From: Casuarina equisetifolia | Taxonomy: Eukaryota > Streptophyta > Magnoliopsida > Fagales > Casuarinaceae | Assembly: GCA_028551475.1 (NCBI GenBank) | Contig: CM052362.1 | Location: forward strand, 4,649,354-4,713,353 | DNA length: 64,000 nt | Direction: 5' to 3' | Part shown: piece by piece, positions 49,760-60,194 of the stretch | How the letters are laid out: each line of letters starts with the position of its first letter | How positions within the stretch are numbered: position 1 is the first letter of the stretch | Position numbers and translations under genes: made by a program | Notes under the pieces: generated by a model | What the model was told of the DNA's origin: nothing | Seen by the model: only the letters and a program-made list of their open reading frames with translations | The model's database searches: none

Positions 49760-50719
49760 ATGCCAGCGCCGATTCCACCCAACCTTCAAGTTAATATCCT
49801 GGTAAGATTACCCGTTAAGTCTCTTTTACGATTCCGATGTGTTTCCTGATCGTGGAAATCATTGATTAGTACCTCTGGTTTTATTTCCAAGCACAACGAA
49901 ATCACCGACAAATACTTTCACCTCTTACATTGGATGAATTGTTCTGGAAAGGAAAAATTTAGTTGGTATGAGTTTGATGATTCGTTCACCAAGTTCAGAA
50001 GTGCAGAATTTCCGTCCCAAGTAAAGAGTATATGCTACAGCCTCGTCCTTGACTGTAAGGGATTGATACTCCTCCCCAGTGAGTACGAACGTTGCATTCT
50101 GTGAAATCCTGCCGTTAGAAAGTCCATGATCTTACCAGACCTTGCATTAACGCTTCCGAATTCTATTCCACTGTTTGCGGGTTGCGTTTTGACCACGGAA
50201 GCAACAACTACAAGGTGCTGAGAATCGTGTGTTACATGCATTTTATCGTGAATCTTTCATCCCCACTTCGAGCCGATCTCTATAATCTCCAAACTGGCAC
50301 TTGGAAGACGGTGAGGGTCGATGAAGATTTTAGGTATTGTCTAGCATATCGATCACACTCTTCGTGAACGGTGCGAGCCAATGGGTAGGATTCAAAGGTG
50401 CTGCGTGGGAGATGCGTGATGCGGTGGTCGTGGTTTTTGATGTGTGCGATGAGGAATTCCGATTAATTAAGCTTCCAGATTGCCTAGACAGCGTGTTAGA
50501 CAAGGACGCCACTCTCGTGGTCTCCAGCGGATTGCTTTCGTTGATAAACTACGACCGGGAACGAGAACGTATCTTGAGTAGTAGCGTCTGGTTGTTGAAG
50601 GAGTACGGCGTCGTAGAGTCGTGGACTGTTCGTGAGAGATAGAGGGATGCTGGTGTTGTTTGATCTCAAGACACACAGGCTCACCGATCTGGGAATTGAA
50701 GTGGAAGAAGATTACGGGC
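49760..50719 (+). pseudogene. F-box/FBA pseudogene (copy 3), cut off by an LTR retrotransposon
   Basis: The ATG at 49760 and F-box are recognisable, but codon 30 is TGA (49847-49849) where the intact copies have CGA (Arg). TGA at 50102-50104 replaces the Trp codon of the WNP motif. A base is missing near 50138 and again near 50358, and roughly 90 bp are lost near 50632 compared with the intact genes. The reading continues to GIEVEEDYGL at about 50719, where the copia LTR begins. The remaining C-terminus is not found on the far side of the element. The gene was probably already dead before or soon after insertion. Confidence 0.9.
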
Positions 50720-50792
50720 TGTTAATGATCTTGCCCCATCTCGGATCAATCCTCCTCACTACGGAGCACACATAGCCTATGTCCAGCATGCC

Positions 50793-51119
50793 TTGCATGT
50801 AGATGCTGGACCATCTCATGCATGTGAAGCTTCACCAGGTAACTTTCCTGATTTGAACTTACTTGCCCCTACATCAGACTATATTCCACAGGGGTCGTAC
50901 CAACACGTGGGAAGTAGCTCTAACCAAGCCTTAGCTGACATCACCGGTAGACTCAAAATGGAACCGATGACTCCACCTCTCCCATACATTGATGAACCCG
51001 GATGGATATCATCTCCACCTGTTCTCCTTGGAAACCATTATGACAACGCTGGCCCAAGTCACTCACAGTATGATGAAGATACTCGAGAAGGACAACAATA
51101 TCTGAGGTGCAGATATTGA
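50793..51119 (+). other. Open frame inside the 5' LTR
   Basis: 108 codons (MHVDAGPSHACEASPG to QYLRCRY). The same frame is open in the 3' LTR (about 56270-56575) with mostly conservative changes. It is Pro/Ser/Asp-rich with a DLNL string. It has no recognised domain and no known copia counterpart. It may be a captured host exon or chance. Confidence 0.35.
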
Positions 51120-51307
51120 GTTGCGTAAACAAACCTGCTGCTCATGATGGCTACGTTGAAAAGAGTAATGAACTGATCAAGAGATAAAGAGATAAAGGAT
51201 GGACTCATGATGACTTTCACGTGCCTTTATCTTGAGAAGAAGAAACTATCCTTTTGGCTTTATAATATTTTATAATGGTTTGTAATATTTTATGTTCGAA
51301 CTCTAGC

Positions 51308-51315
51308 TATAAAAG
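51308..51315 (+). promoter_or_regulatory. TATA box of the 5' LTR
   Basis: TATAAAAG about 210 bp before the LTR end, in the place expected for the element's promoter (U3/R). Confidence 0.65.
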
Positions 51316-51499
51316 AGGCCGTGGCCTCCATGCAAAACATAGAACGTGCTGCATGAGTTTAGCCTTGTAACCTTGAGAAGTCTGTTTTCCATGCCCACGT
51401 TCACGTTAGTTATATAATCCTAGTACTTTTATACTCATCTTGGGTTGGCTTACGTGACAGTTTAAACTTCTCTACTATGAAATTACTCTACCTTCCTTT

Positions 51500-51514
51500 T
51501 GGTATCAAAGCAGG
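51500..51514 (+). other. Primer-binding-like site
   Basis: TGGTATCAAAGCAGG resembles the initiator Met-tRNA primer site of plant copia elements (TGGTATCAGAGC), with one mismatch in the core. The same sequence is also present at the outer end of the 3' LTR, which is unusual. Confidence 0.7.
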
Positions 51515-51547
51515 TTCATCTTGCCAAATCCTTTCAAAGATCAAATC

Positions 51548-52189
51548 ATGGCTCAACGAACATTCTTCACTTTTCCTAACTCTGTCAATGTCAACAACTT
51601 TGTCACTATCAAGCTGTCAGAAGGAAATTATCTTGCTTGGATGACACAGATGAAGTCACTACTCTCAACACAGAAACTCACCAGATTCATCATAGGTACA
51701 ACGGCATGTCCAGATGTCACTATAACTGTTGGAACAAACAATAAATGGGAAACAAATCCTAATTATGATGCTTGGATCCAAAGCGATGCTTTGGTAAAAT
51801 CTTAGATCATTAGCACGCTATTTGAAGAAGCAATGGGACACATCTTTGAGCTAGAAATAGTTGCTCAAGTGTGGAATGCTCTAGCAAATCATTTTGCTCA
51901 GAAAACAGTAACAAGAGAGTTTGATCTGCTCTCACAACTTCATAACCTATCAAGAGAAGGTAAAACATTACCTACCTTTTTAGCTGAATTTAAAAATCTT
52001 GTAAATCAGCTAAGTGCCATCGGTAAGCCTCTAAGTGACTCAGCTAAAAATTTTCGCCTACTTGAAAATTTGGATGAAAGTTATGATATTTTCAAAACCG
52101 CCATGTTCAAACCACCAATTCTAGACTTTAATGAAGTTATTTCACAACTACAATCCTTTGAAGCCCGACAAAGCAGGTATTCAAAATAA
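51548..52189 (+). pseudogene. copia gag remnant (UBN2/gag-polypeptide type)
   Basis: Begins at the ATG at 51548. It has the copia gag features: KLSEGNYLAWMTQMKSLL, then (after a TAG at 51803-51805) VWNALANHFAQKT, LLSQLHNLSREGKTLPTF and a C-terminal helix. A TAA at 52187-52189 and a TGA near 52225 break the frame before the zinc knuckle. In an intact element this would form the capsid. Confidence 0.85.
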
Positions 52190-52435
52190 ACATCTGTGAA
52201 TGAAAATGTAGCCTTTATAGCTCAATGAGGAGGACGAGGACCTCGCGGTGGTGGTCGTGGTAGAAACTTATTTTTCAATTCTCAAGGTAAAGGCTCACAA
52301 TTTTCTTCCTAAGGAAGAGGTTTTAATCCATCAGCCTTTGGGAATAAGACAACTGGGGCATCACAGAATTCAAAAGCAGAATCATCAGATGAATTACCTA
52401 CAGGTAATCAATCAATCTTCCCTCCATGTAACATT

Positions 52436-52942
52436 CCACTGTGTCAGATCTGTGAGAAACGAGGACATATCACATTAGAATGCTGGAAGCGATTTGATCA
52501 CACTTTCCAACGAGGTACCATTCCTCAAGCTCTAACTGCTCTCCAAATTAAGGAACCCAACCTTGAAGAATGGGTTGCAGACTCTGGAGCTTCAACTTAT
52601 ATTGTGGACACAGCATGTAAACTTATTAGTGTTACAAAATATTTAGGTCATGACAATATACAAGTTGGAAATGGTAAACTACTTCCAATAACTTTCATTG
52701 GAGATGCTAAACTCAATGAACATCTTGAGCTCAAATCCGTACTAGTTGTTCAAGAGATTAAACAAAACCTTTTATCAGTTTCTAGACTTACTACAGATTA
52801 TCCTTGCTCTGTTATTTTTAACAAAGATACTTTTGTGGTAAAGGACCTGACCACTCAGGAAATCCTGCTAAAGGGATTTAGAAGGAATGACATCTATGTG
52901 CTTCCCAGCAAGAGGATAAAAGCTTACTTTGCTTGCCATTAA
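52436..52942 (+). pseudogene. copia zinc knuckle and aspartic protease remnant
   Basis: A CCHC knuckle (CQICEKRGHITLEC, 52442-52483) is followed by the protease active-site motif ADSGAS at 52577-52594. The protease fold then reads VGNGKLLPITFIGDAKL and LLSVSRLTTDYPC. It is in the same frame as gag and ends in a TAA at 52940-52942. Confidence 0.85.
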
Positions 52943-53800
52943 AAACAAATAACTGACGAAGTAACATGGCATCAACGACTGGGACACTCTAATTTCTGTC
53001 TTTTGAAGCTTTTGAAATTCTAAGGATCTATCTAAATAAAAGGCCAGCTACCAGAAGGATGTTTAACATGTATGGTCAATAAAAGTCATCGTTTACCATT
53101 CCCCTCCTTAGCTTAAAGAGCCACATCACCTTTTGAAATAGTCCATAGTGACTTATGGGGACCTTCTTCTGTACCTTCCTGTCAGAATTTTTTATACTAT
53201 GCTATTTTGGTTGATGAATTTACTCGGTTTACTTAGATCTTCCCCCTAAAAAGAAAGTCAGAATTTTGTGAAATATTCATGGATTTTATTAAAATGATAG
53301 AGCATCATTCATCAATATATTGGAAAAATATTAGCGGATTTCATAAGAGAAAAAGGAATCATTCATCAATTCTCTTGCCCATATACACCATAATAAAATG
53401 GAATTGCTGAAAGAAAACATCGACACGTCGTGGAACTAGGACGTTCAATGCTACTCCAAGCAAAAATGTCTCGGAAATATTGGATTGAAGCTTTTATGAC
53501 TACGGTGTATATTATAAATCGATTGCCAAGTACTTCACAACAGGACAAAACACCCTTTAAATTACTCCATCATTGAATCCCAGATTACAATACACTTAGA
53601 GTTTTTGGAAGTCGATGTTACCCATGTCTTCGTGCAACAATGACTAATAAGTTATCGGCAAAATCATTGGCATGTATCTTTGTTGGGTACAGTTCCAAAC
53701 ATAAAGGTTATAGATGTTTTCATGCTGAAACAGGAAAGATTTTTATCTCACGTCATGTACTTTTTGAAGAAAACATCTTTCCATTTGCAGGTACTTCCTA
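52943..53800 (+). pseudogene. copia GAG-pre-integrase and integrase remnant
   Basis: WHQRLGHSNF (zinc-binding part) is followed by the integrase core with HSDLWGPSS (first Asp), VDEFTRFT (second Asp region) and NGIAERKHRHVVELGRSML (Glu region). The C-terminus reads KHKGYRCFHAETGK. Many stops (for example near 53022 and 53236) show that it is dead. Confidence 0.8.
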
Positions 53801-54708
53801 AGATGATGACATAGCCACATCTCATCCAATAAGGAGGCCTAATTCCACAGTTCAAGACACTCATCATGGCTTTACAACGCTGCCTTTGTCTTCCGACCAT
53901 TCTCAATCACTGAACGATGTTTGTCCAAATATCAACACTTCATCAAATAACCTGCACACCAACCATTTTGAAACACCAAACCCAGCTCACGATACCCCAC
54001 TCCTTGATCCAAGTGCCTCACCTCTTCACGATAACTCTACCCACCTGAGTCCTCAATGCATGCCATGGTCCACCGAACAAAATGAGTCCACACCTCCTCG
54101 CATGCCACATGTCCCACAAAGTGAAAGCTTTCCATTATCTACCAAATCCACATCTCATTGCATACTACGTGACCCATGGAGTGAAAACCTTCATTTACCA
54201 CCTAAAGACACATGGCAAGCATCGCACCAAACTCCATCTACAAGTTTAACACCTCCTACTCCCCATGTCTTTTCACCACATGCAACCACTCCACGTCCAA
54301 ATATTTCACATGACACGTCTCCTTCACATGCATCACCTCAGACTCACTTAGAAAATAGGCATGACCCACTTATCATCCAAGAGATAGCCACAGACAACCC
54401 TCTTATCACCCAAGAACCCCGTGAATCCTCAACCTCCTATAAAGACTCTTCCTAATCCAAGTCATCTTCTTACCTACCAAATATATCTCCACCTTCTCCC
54501 ATAAGTTCAACCTTTCCTTTGACTAGCACTACTTTTCCCACACATAATCCCAAACCTTCCAAAATACCACCATCTTCACCTATCATCACTCAAGCAAATC
54601 CAACATCCATAACCCAACCCAAAATACGCAAAGTTGGCCCTCCGTGATGCCCCACCTGTACCCACCACAATTCATTAAGCCCTATCTCATCCTGGTTGGC
54701 GTCAAGCC

Positions 54709-55413
54709 ATGGAAGCAGAGCTTCAAGCTTTACATGATAATAAGATGTGGACTTTATTCCCATACCATCACTCCACGAACGTGGTAGGTTCAAAATGGGT
54801 ATTCAAAACTAAATTTCATCCTGATGGGACCTTAGAGCGCTTGAAAGCGCATTTAGTAGCCAAAGGCTATCATCAAGAATCTGGGATAGATTTTCTTGAA
54901 ACCTACAGCCCCGTCATTCGTCCTACCACCATTCGTGTGGTACTCTCTTTGGCCTGCTCACAAGGTTGGATTCTTCGACAATGCGACGTGGACAATGACT
55001 TTCTACATGGGAACCTAACTGAATCTATATTCATGGCTCAACCACCTGGCCATCGGGATCCAACCAGACCCAACCATGTTTGCAAACTCACTCAACCTAT
55101 CTATGGACTGAAACAGTCTCCACGTGCATGGTACAATCAAATCTCTGAAGTTCTCTTAACTTTTGGATTTTCTTGTTCTCCTTTTGATCCATCTCTTTAT
55201 GTTTACCAACATAATGGTTTTCACGTTTGGGTTCTCATTTACGTGGATGATATCATCATTACTGGGAACTCATCGTCCCATGTTGAGCACTTTATTCAAG
55301 TTCTTAGCAAAGAATTTTCGACCAAAGATCTTGGACCCTTGCACTTTTTTCTCAGCATACAAGTCATACGAGATAGCACTGATTGTTTTATCTCAGTAAC
55401 AATACATATATGA
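54709..55413 (+). pseudogene. copia reverse transcriptase remnant
   Basis: The longest open piece (234 codons): MEAELQALHDNKMW, VGSKWVFKTKFHPDGTLER, LVAKGYHQESGIDFLETYSP, CDVDNDFLHG (the usual form is DVxNAFLHG, with the first catalytic Asp), YGLKQSPRAWY and YVDDIIITG (catalytic Asp pair). It lies in a different frame from gag and is cut off by a TGA, so a frameshift separates it from the upstream and downstream parts. Confidence 0.9.
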
Positions 55414-55431
55414 TATTCTCTTCTGTGCTGA

Positions 55432-56062
55432 CATGGTCCACTGCCAACCTATGCAGACTCCTATAGGTGTTAAGCGTAACCTGATTGCAAATGGCGATGA
55501 TCCCTACGGTGATCCCACACATTTCCAGAGCATTCTAGGAACATTACAGTATATGACCCTTACACGACTGGATATTAGTTATGCTGTAAATATTTTATGT
55601 CAAAAAATGGCAAACCCAAAGATCCAGCATTACCATCAACTGAAACGTATCCTTCGGTATCTTCAAGGAACTGCCACACTTAGCCTTTGGTTTTATCATC
55701 ATAGCCCCACCAATTTATATGGTTTCAGTGATGCGGATTAGGTTGGTTCTAGCCGAGATCGTCGCTCTACAGGAGCTTTCTACATATTCATCAGTGCCAA
55801 TTTAGTTTCTTGGTCATCCAAGAACCAGAATGTTGTTTCTCTCTCTTCAGCCAAAGCTGAATATAAGGCACTGGCCGTTGGTGCTGCGGAAATAACTTGG
55901 ATCCTCCACTTATTGCATCACTTGAACTTCAACGTCTTCACTCCTACCATTTTGCACTTTGATAGTCTTCCAGCACTCTATCTTTCCATTAAACCTACCT
56001 TTCATAATTGTTCCAAACATTTTGAGGTTGCTTATCATTTCGTTCGGGAAAAAGTGGCGTAA
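55432..56062 (+). pseudogene. copia RNase H remnant
   Basis: Reads QPMQTPIGVKRNL, SILGTLQYMTLTRLDISYAVN, LRYLQGT, GFSDAD, then a TAG at 55739-55741 in place of the usual Trp. It continues RRSTGAFYIFI, NVVSLSSAKAEYKALA and HFEVAYHFVREKV. This is the typical copia C-terminus before the polypurine tract. Confidence 0.88.
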
Positions 56063-56187
56063 GGGACTCTTATCACTACCTATGTTTGCTCTTCTGATCA
56101 GCTTGCCGACATCCTTACTAAAGCCTTGCCTCGTCAACCATTTGAAGGACTTCATGCCAAGCTTAGCCTGGTATCCATGCGAAGCTT

Positions 56188-56196
56188 GTGGGGGCC
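56188..56196 (+). other. Polypurine tract
   Basis: A G-rich run (GTGGGGGCC) directly before the 3' LTR, where second-strand priming occurs in copia elements. Confidence 0.75.
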
Positions 56197-56995
56197 TATT
56201 AATGATCTTGCCCCATCTCGGATCAATCCTCCTCACTATGGAGCACACATAGCCTATGTCCAGCATGCCTTGCATGTAGATGCTGGACCATCTCATGCAT
56301 GTGAAGCTTCACCAGTTAACTTTCTTGATTTGAACTTACCTGCCCTTACATCAGACTATATTTCATGCAGGTCGTACCAACACGTGGGAAGTAGCTCTAA
56401 CCAAGCCTTAGCTGACATCACCGGTAGACTCAAAATGGAACCGATGACTCCACCTCTCCCATACATTGATGAACCCGGATGGATATCATCTCCACATGCT
56501 CTCCTTGGAAACCATTATGACAACGCTAGCCCAAGTCACTCACAGTATGATGAAGATACTCGAGAAGGACAATAATATCTGAGGCGCAGATATTGAGTTG
56601 CGTAAACAAACCTGCTACTCATGATGGCTACGTTGAAAAGAGTAATGAACTAATCAAGAGATAAAGAGATAAAGGATGGACTCATGATGACTTTCACGTG
56701 CCTTTATCTTGAGAAGAAGAAACTATCCTTTTGGCTTTATAATATTTTACAATGGTTTGTAATATTTTATGTTTGAACTCTAGCTATAAAAGAGGCCGTG
56801 GCCTCTATGCAAAACATAGAACGTGCTGCATGAGTTTAGCCTTGTAAACTTGAGAAGTCTGTTTTCCGTGCCCACGTTCATGTTAGTTATATAATCCTAG
56901 TACTTTTATACTCATCTTGGGTTGGCTTACGTGACAGTTTAAACTTCTCTACTATGAAATTACTCTACCTTCCTTTTGGTATCAAAGCAGGTTCA
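56197..56995 (+). repeat. 3' LTR (long direct repeat)
   Basis: Same length (799 bp) as the 5' copy. It starts TATTAATG, so the canonical TG has mutated to TA. TATAAAAG is at 56785-56792. Its outer end runs through the primer-binding-like sequence to GGTTCA and then into F-box 3'-flank DNA. Confidence 0.9.
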
Positions 56996-58534
56996 TAATG
57001 AGAACATAATACATAATGAGATGTCACACCTGAATTTGAAATTTTAGTAGTAGATGTTAAAATTAACTCAACTTCATTAGTTAAAATAATTTACTGACAT
57101 GGTTCTCTACCCGACCAAATAGAGCATATAACAACTTTTTGGTTGAGGCTAAATGAAAGCCCTAATTTGAAAAAAAAGAACTTGATTGTCAAAAATAAAA
57201 GTTCATGATCCTTCCAATGGAAAAAGCACAAACTTCATTAATGAAAATTTTCCTTTAATTTATATCAACATACAATAGAATCATTTAGTTTTATTTATTT
57301 TTGTATGGAATTTTTTTTAATAGTCAATTCCATTTAACTAGATAATCGGTTGAAAATTGCTATACACCATTCAGCATGCCAACCCAAATAAAAATAATAA
57401 AATAACAATCAACTAATTGAAAAATACTTCCTTGAAATAAAAAGAATTAAATGAAAAATATTAAAAATGAAGTTGCTGATATCTCGAGGTCTATCTCCAA
57501 AACCCAACTGCAAGTCGGCCCTTTGAAGTTGGTTCTTGTCCAAGAAACCACAAAAACCACAAATTAGGGTATTAGCGGAGGCCCTAGTTTTTGGTCGTCC
57601 TCGACGAACAGAAATAAAAGTAAGCAAAAGAGAAAGTGTCAGGCCAGTATACCAAATAAGAAATTTTAAGCCCATTTGGTTATGTTATATTTTAATTTAT
57701 TTTAATTAGGGAGGTTAAGTAATTTTTGAAAAATGTCTAAAATCTAGTCAATTTGGGTCCAAAATCCCCTTTTTTTAGGTTAAAAGATTGAGTAATTTGA
57801 AAAATATCCAAAGCCAAATTACTTTAATAATCTAAAACGAGTTGTTTTAGGAATCCAAAATTCACTCATTTTAGATTAAGAAAAACTATAAATAAAAGGT
57901 GAAGGAAAAAGGATAGAGTCATACTTATTGAAGATATTAAAATCTTAGTTTCGCCTAGAAAGCTTTATATTTTAATCTTGGCACTGTAAGTATATGTGTT
58001 GTTATTTTGTTTGATTTTGAATACAATCCAATATTAGTGTTATGTGTTATTCTGTGTTTACTTTAATTCTAATATGTCAAGCGTAGGGTATGATAAATTA
58101 GAGATCTAATTCTAATTGATTATGTTATGTTTTTTAGATTGTTTTAATTAAAAAATTAAATAATTTTGAAAATTTTTCAAAACTTAGTCGATTTAAGAAT
58201 ATGAAATCTAGTTATTTTGAAAATCCAAAACTCAATCATACTAGGCTAAGAATTAAGCTATAAATAAAGGGTTACGAGGAAGGTAAAAGAATACTTATTA
58301 AAAAGATTGAAACCTTGGCTTGACTTTCATAATTAAAAAAGTTTTAAGTTTTTAATCTTTATAAGTTGCATATTGCTTTTTTCCTAAAGTTATTATTCTG
58401 CTTGATTTTCAATATAATTGGGTATTTTATTTTCATCGGTGTTATTTTGGGTTCTAAGGGCACGATCCAAAAACTAGGGTCGTGACATAATAGCATATCC
58501 CTTAGGGTTAGGGGTGCAACGGAGCGAGACAGAG
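56996..58534. other. F-box 3' flank fused to the leader of the next copy
   Basis: 56996-57090 matches the 3' flank of F-box genes (compare 45630-45700). From about 57095 it matches the upstream leader (compare 49200-49700). The extra leader segment follows from 57655 to 58525 in two diverged tandem copies (about 57655-58085 and 58090-58525). TATAAATAAA sequences lie near 57891 and 58259. Confidence 0.6.
57655..58525. repeat. Extra leader segment, tandemly doubled, before intact F-box gene 2
   Basis: Two diverged copies (about 430 bp each) of the segment found once at 43688-44119. Shared blocks are a TTTAATTA(A/G)-rich start, a CAAAACTCAATCAT-like block, TATAAATAAA and a closing GTTAGGGGTGCAAC (present after the second copy). 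Confidence 0.6.
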
Positions 58535-59716
58535 ATGCCGGCGCCGATTCCACTCGACCTTCAGGCTGATATCCTGGTAAGATTACCCGTTAAGTCTCTT
58601 TTACGATTCCGATGTGTTTCCCGATCGTGGAAATCATTGATCAGTAGCTCTGGTTTTATTTCCAGGCACAACGAAATCACCGACAATTACTTTCACCTCT
58701 TACATCAGTATGACTATGATCAAGGGGAGAACATTGGTACTTATGAGTTCAATGATTCGTTCATCGAGTTCCGAAGTACAGAACTTTCGTCCCAAGTAAG
58801 GGTTAAACGCCGCCGCTTCGTCCTTGACTGTAACGGATTAATACTCTTCCCCTGTGAGCACAAAGGTTGCATTCTGTGGAATCCTTCGGTTAGAAAGTCC
58901 ATGATCTTACCCAGACCTTGCATTGAGGTTCGCGAAATCTTTGACACTGTTTACGGTTTCGGTTTTGACCACGGGAGCAACGACTACAAGGTGCTGAGAA
59001 TCGTGCCAGGACAAAAGGTTGGGCATTCCAACATGGGCCCACTTCGAGCCGAGTTCTATAGTCTCCAAACAGGCGCTTGGAAGACGGTGAGGGTCGATGA
59101 GGATTTTCGGTACCATGTAGGCGATCAAAGGCAGTCGTTCGTGAACGGTGCGTGCCATTGGTTAGGATTCAATACATCACATGATTGGTTCGGCTTGTCG
59201 CGTGATTTGGTGGCCGTGGTTTTTGATATGTGCAATGAGGAATTCCGATTAATGAAGCTTCCAGATCGTCTAACCGGATGCTTCCTCCCTGCCGTTTGTC
59301 TAGGGGTCTCCGGCGGATTGCTTTCGTTGATAAACTACCCCTGGCGACCAGAAGGTTTCTTGAGTTGCAGCGTCTGGTTGTTGAAGGAGTACGGCGTCGT
59401 AGGGTCATGGACTATATGCGCTACGATTGATTTAAGTGACTGGGGAGGGTTTAGAAGGAGTTTGTTCAGTTTGAGGAACAAAGACGAGATTCTGTTGACA
59501 AGGGGAAAAATGCTGGTGTTATTTGATCTCAAGACACACAGGCTCACCGATCTGGGAATTAAAATCCGATATGATCAACGGCTTACCATGAATACTTACA
59601 AGGAAAGTCTAGTTTTGCTTAATGAAGATAGGCCTGCATCAGAGGACTGGTGTTTTTGTTCAAAGGAAAGGATGGGGCTAGAAGTAAAATGGGGATGGCT
59701 AAGGAAAGTACACTAG
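58535..59716 (+). CDS. F-box/FBA protein (CPR1/At3g06240-like), intact copy 2
   Basis: An intronless 393-aa protein. The F-box is at about 3-45 (PLDLQADILVRLPVKSLLRF, CVSRSWKSLI), followed by a complete FBA domain: CNGLILFP, CILWNPSVRKSM, YGFGFDHGSNDYKVLRI, SFVNGACHWLG, VVFDMCNEEFRLMKLP, SGGLLSLINYPW and VWLLKEYG. It is expected to act as a substrate receptor in an SCF ubiquitin ligase; the substrate is unknown. Compared with intact copy 1 it ends with an extra tail of about 20 residues (CFCSKERMGLEVKWGW). The two proteins differ most in the FBA loops (for example about residues 50-95 and 165-180), a pattern expected if they bind different targets. The ATG at 58535-58537 is the first usable start. 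Confidence 0.93.
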   Translation: MPAPIPLDLQADILVRLPVKSLLRFRCVSRSWKSLISSSGFISRHNEITDNYFHLLHQYDYDQGENIGTYEFNDSFIEFRSTELSSQVRVKRRRFVLDCNGLILFPCEHKGCILWNPSVRKSMILPRPCIEVREIFDTVYGFGFDHGSNDYKVLRIVPGQKVGHSNMGPLRAEFYSLQTGAWKTVRVDEDFRYHVGDQRQSFVNGACHWLGFNTSHDWFGLSRDLVAVVFDMCNEEFRLMKLPDRLTGCFLPAVCLGVSGGLLSLINYPWRPEGFLSCSVWLLKEYGVVGSWTICATIDLSDWGGFRRSLFSLRNKDEILLTRGKMLVLFDLKTHRLTDLGIKIRYDQRLTMNTYKESLVLLNEDRPASEDWCFCSKERMGLEVKWGWLRKVH

Positions 59717-59969
59717 AACAAGAACGGGAGAGAAACAGATGGAAGGACGAAGCTGCTTACTTTTCTGTACTTCGTTAATTGCCATTTTTGCCATCATATG
59801 ACTTGTATACTCTATTTAGTCTCTACGATGTTGTGAATGTTTGTTTCCATCAGTGTTTAGATTAGATTTTATACTTTTTCAAAAAGGTATTAGAGTCCAA
59901 TGTAATCCATTTCAACTTCCAGTTAACATTTTAGTATGATATTAGAGTTTCATAATATTTCCTTGTAAG
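59717..59969. other. 3' flank of intact F-box gene 2
   Basis: Homologous to about 61960-62215, which follows another F-box C-terminal fragment. It includes the GGTATTAGAGTCCAAT block and ends in CCTTGTAAGC, where the next fragment begins. Confidence 0.7.
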
Positions 59970-60050
59970 CCATCAAAAGCAGTTGTTCGTCAACGGTGCG
60001 AGCCATTGGGTAGGATACAATCGATCACATGTTGGTATCACTAAAAAACT
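59970..60050 (+). pseudogene. F-box fragment (middle of the FBA domain)
   Basis: About 25 codons reading QLFVNGASHWVGYNRSHVG match the SFVNGASHWxG block of the neighbouring genes. The fragment is flanked on the left by 3'-flank DNA and on the right by unrelated DNA leading into the REV1-like segment. It may be the left half of a copy whose right half is at 61816. Confidence 0.8.
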
Positions 60051-60194
60051 TATAAAGATTAGGAAATCATCTTCAAGTTAGATTTCCTGGGTGGATCAAT
60101 CCTGTTGTAGAAGGTGGTTTTCTATTTAAGTATAGCTTTTATTTATTTATTTATTTGAACATCTTCATGTTTCCTGCTCTTTGATTTTACATAG

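Larger units (their letters stand above)
50720..51518 (+). repeat. 5' LTR (long direct repeat)
   Basis: Starts TGTTAATGATCTTG and runs to GGTTCA. The last 18 bases or so overlap the primer-binding-like site, so the true U5 end is probably near 51499. Contains TATAAAAG at 51308-51315 and an open frame of about 100 codons. Confidence 0.9.
50720..56995 (+). mobile_element. Degenerate Ty1/copia LTR retrotransposon
   Basis: A 6.3-kb element with two 799-bp long direct repeats (50720-51518 and 56197-56995). It has a primer site resembling initiator-Met tRNA type and a polypurine tract. Remnants lie in copia order: gag (UBN2 type), CCHC knuckle, protease (DSGA), GAG-pre-integrase, integrase, reverse transcriptase (YVDD) and RNase H. 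Integrase before RT identifies Ty1/copia. Several stops and frame changes mean it cannot act by itself. The LTRs differ at roughly two dozen positions by eye (about 3 percent). No target-site duplication was found. It sits inside an F-box pseudogene in the same orientation. Confidence 0.95.
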
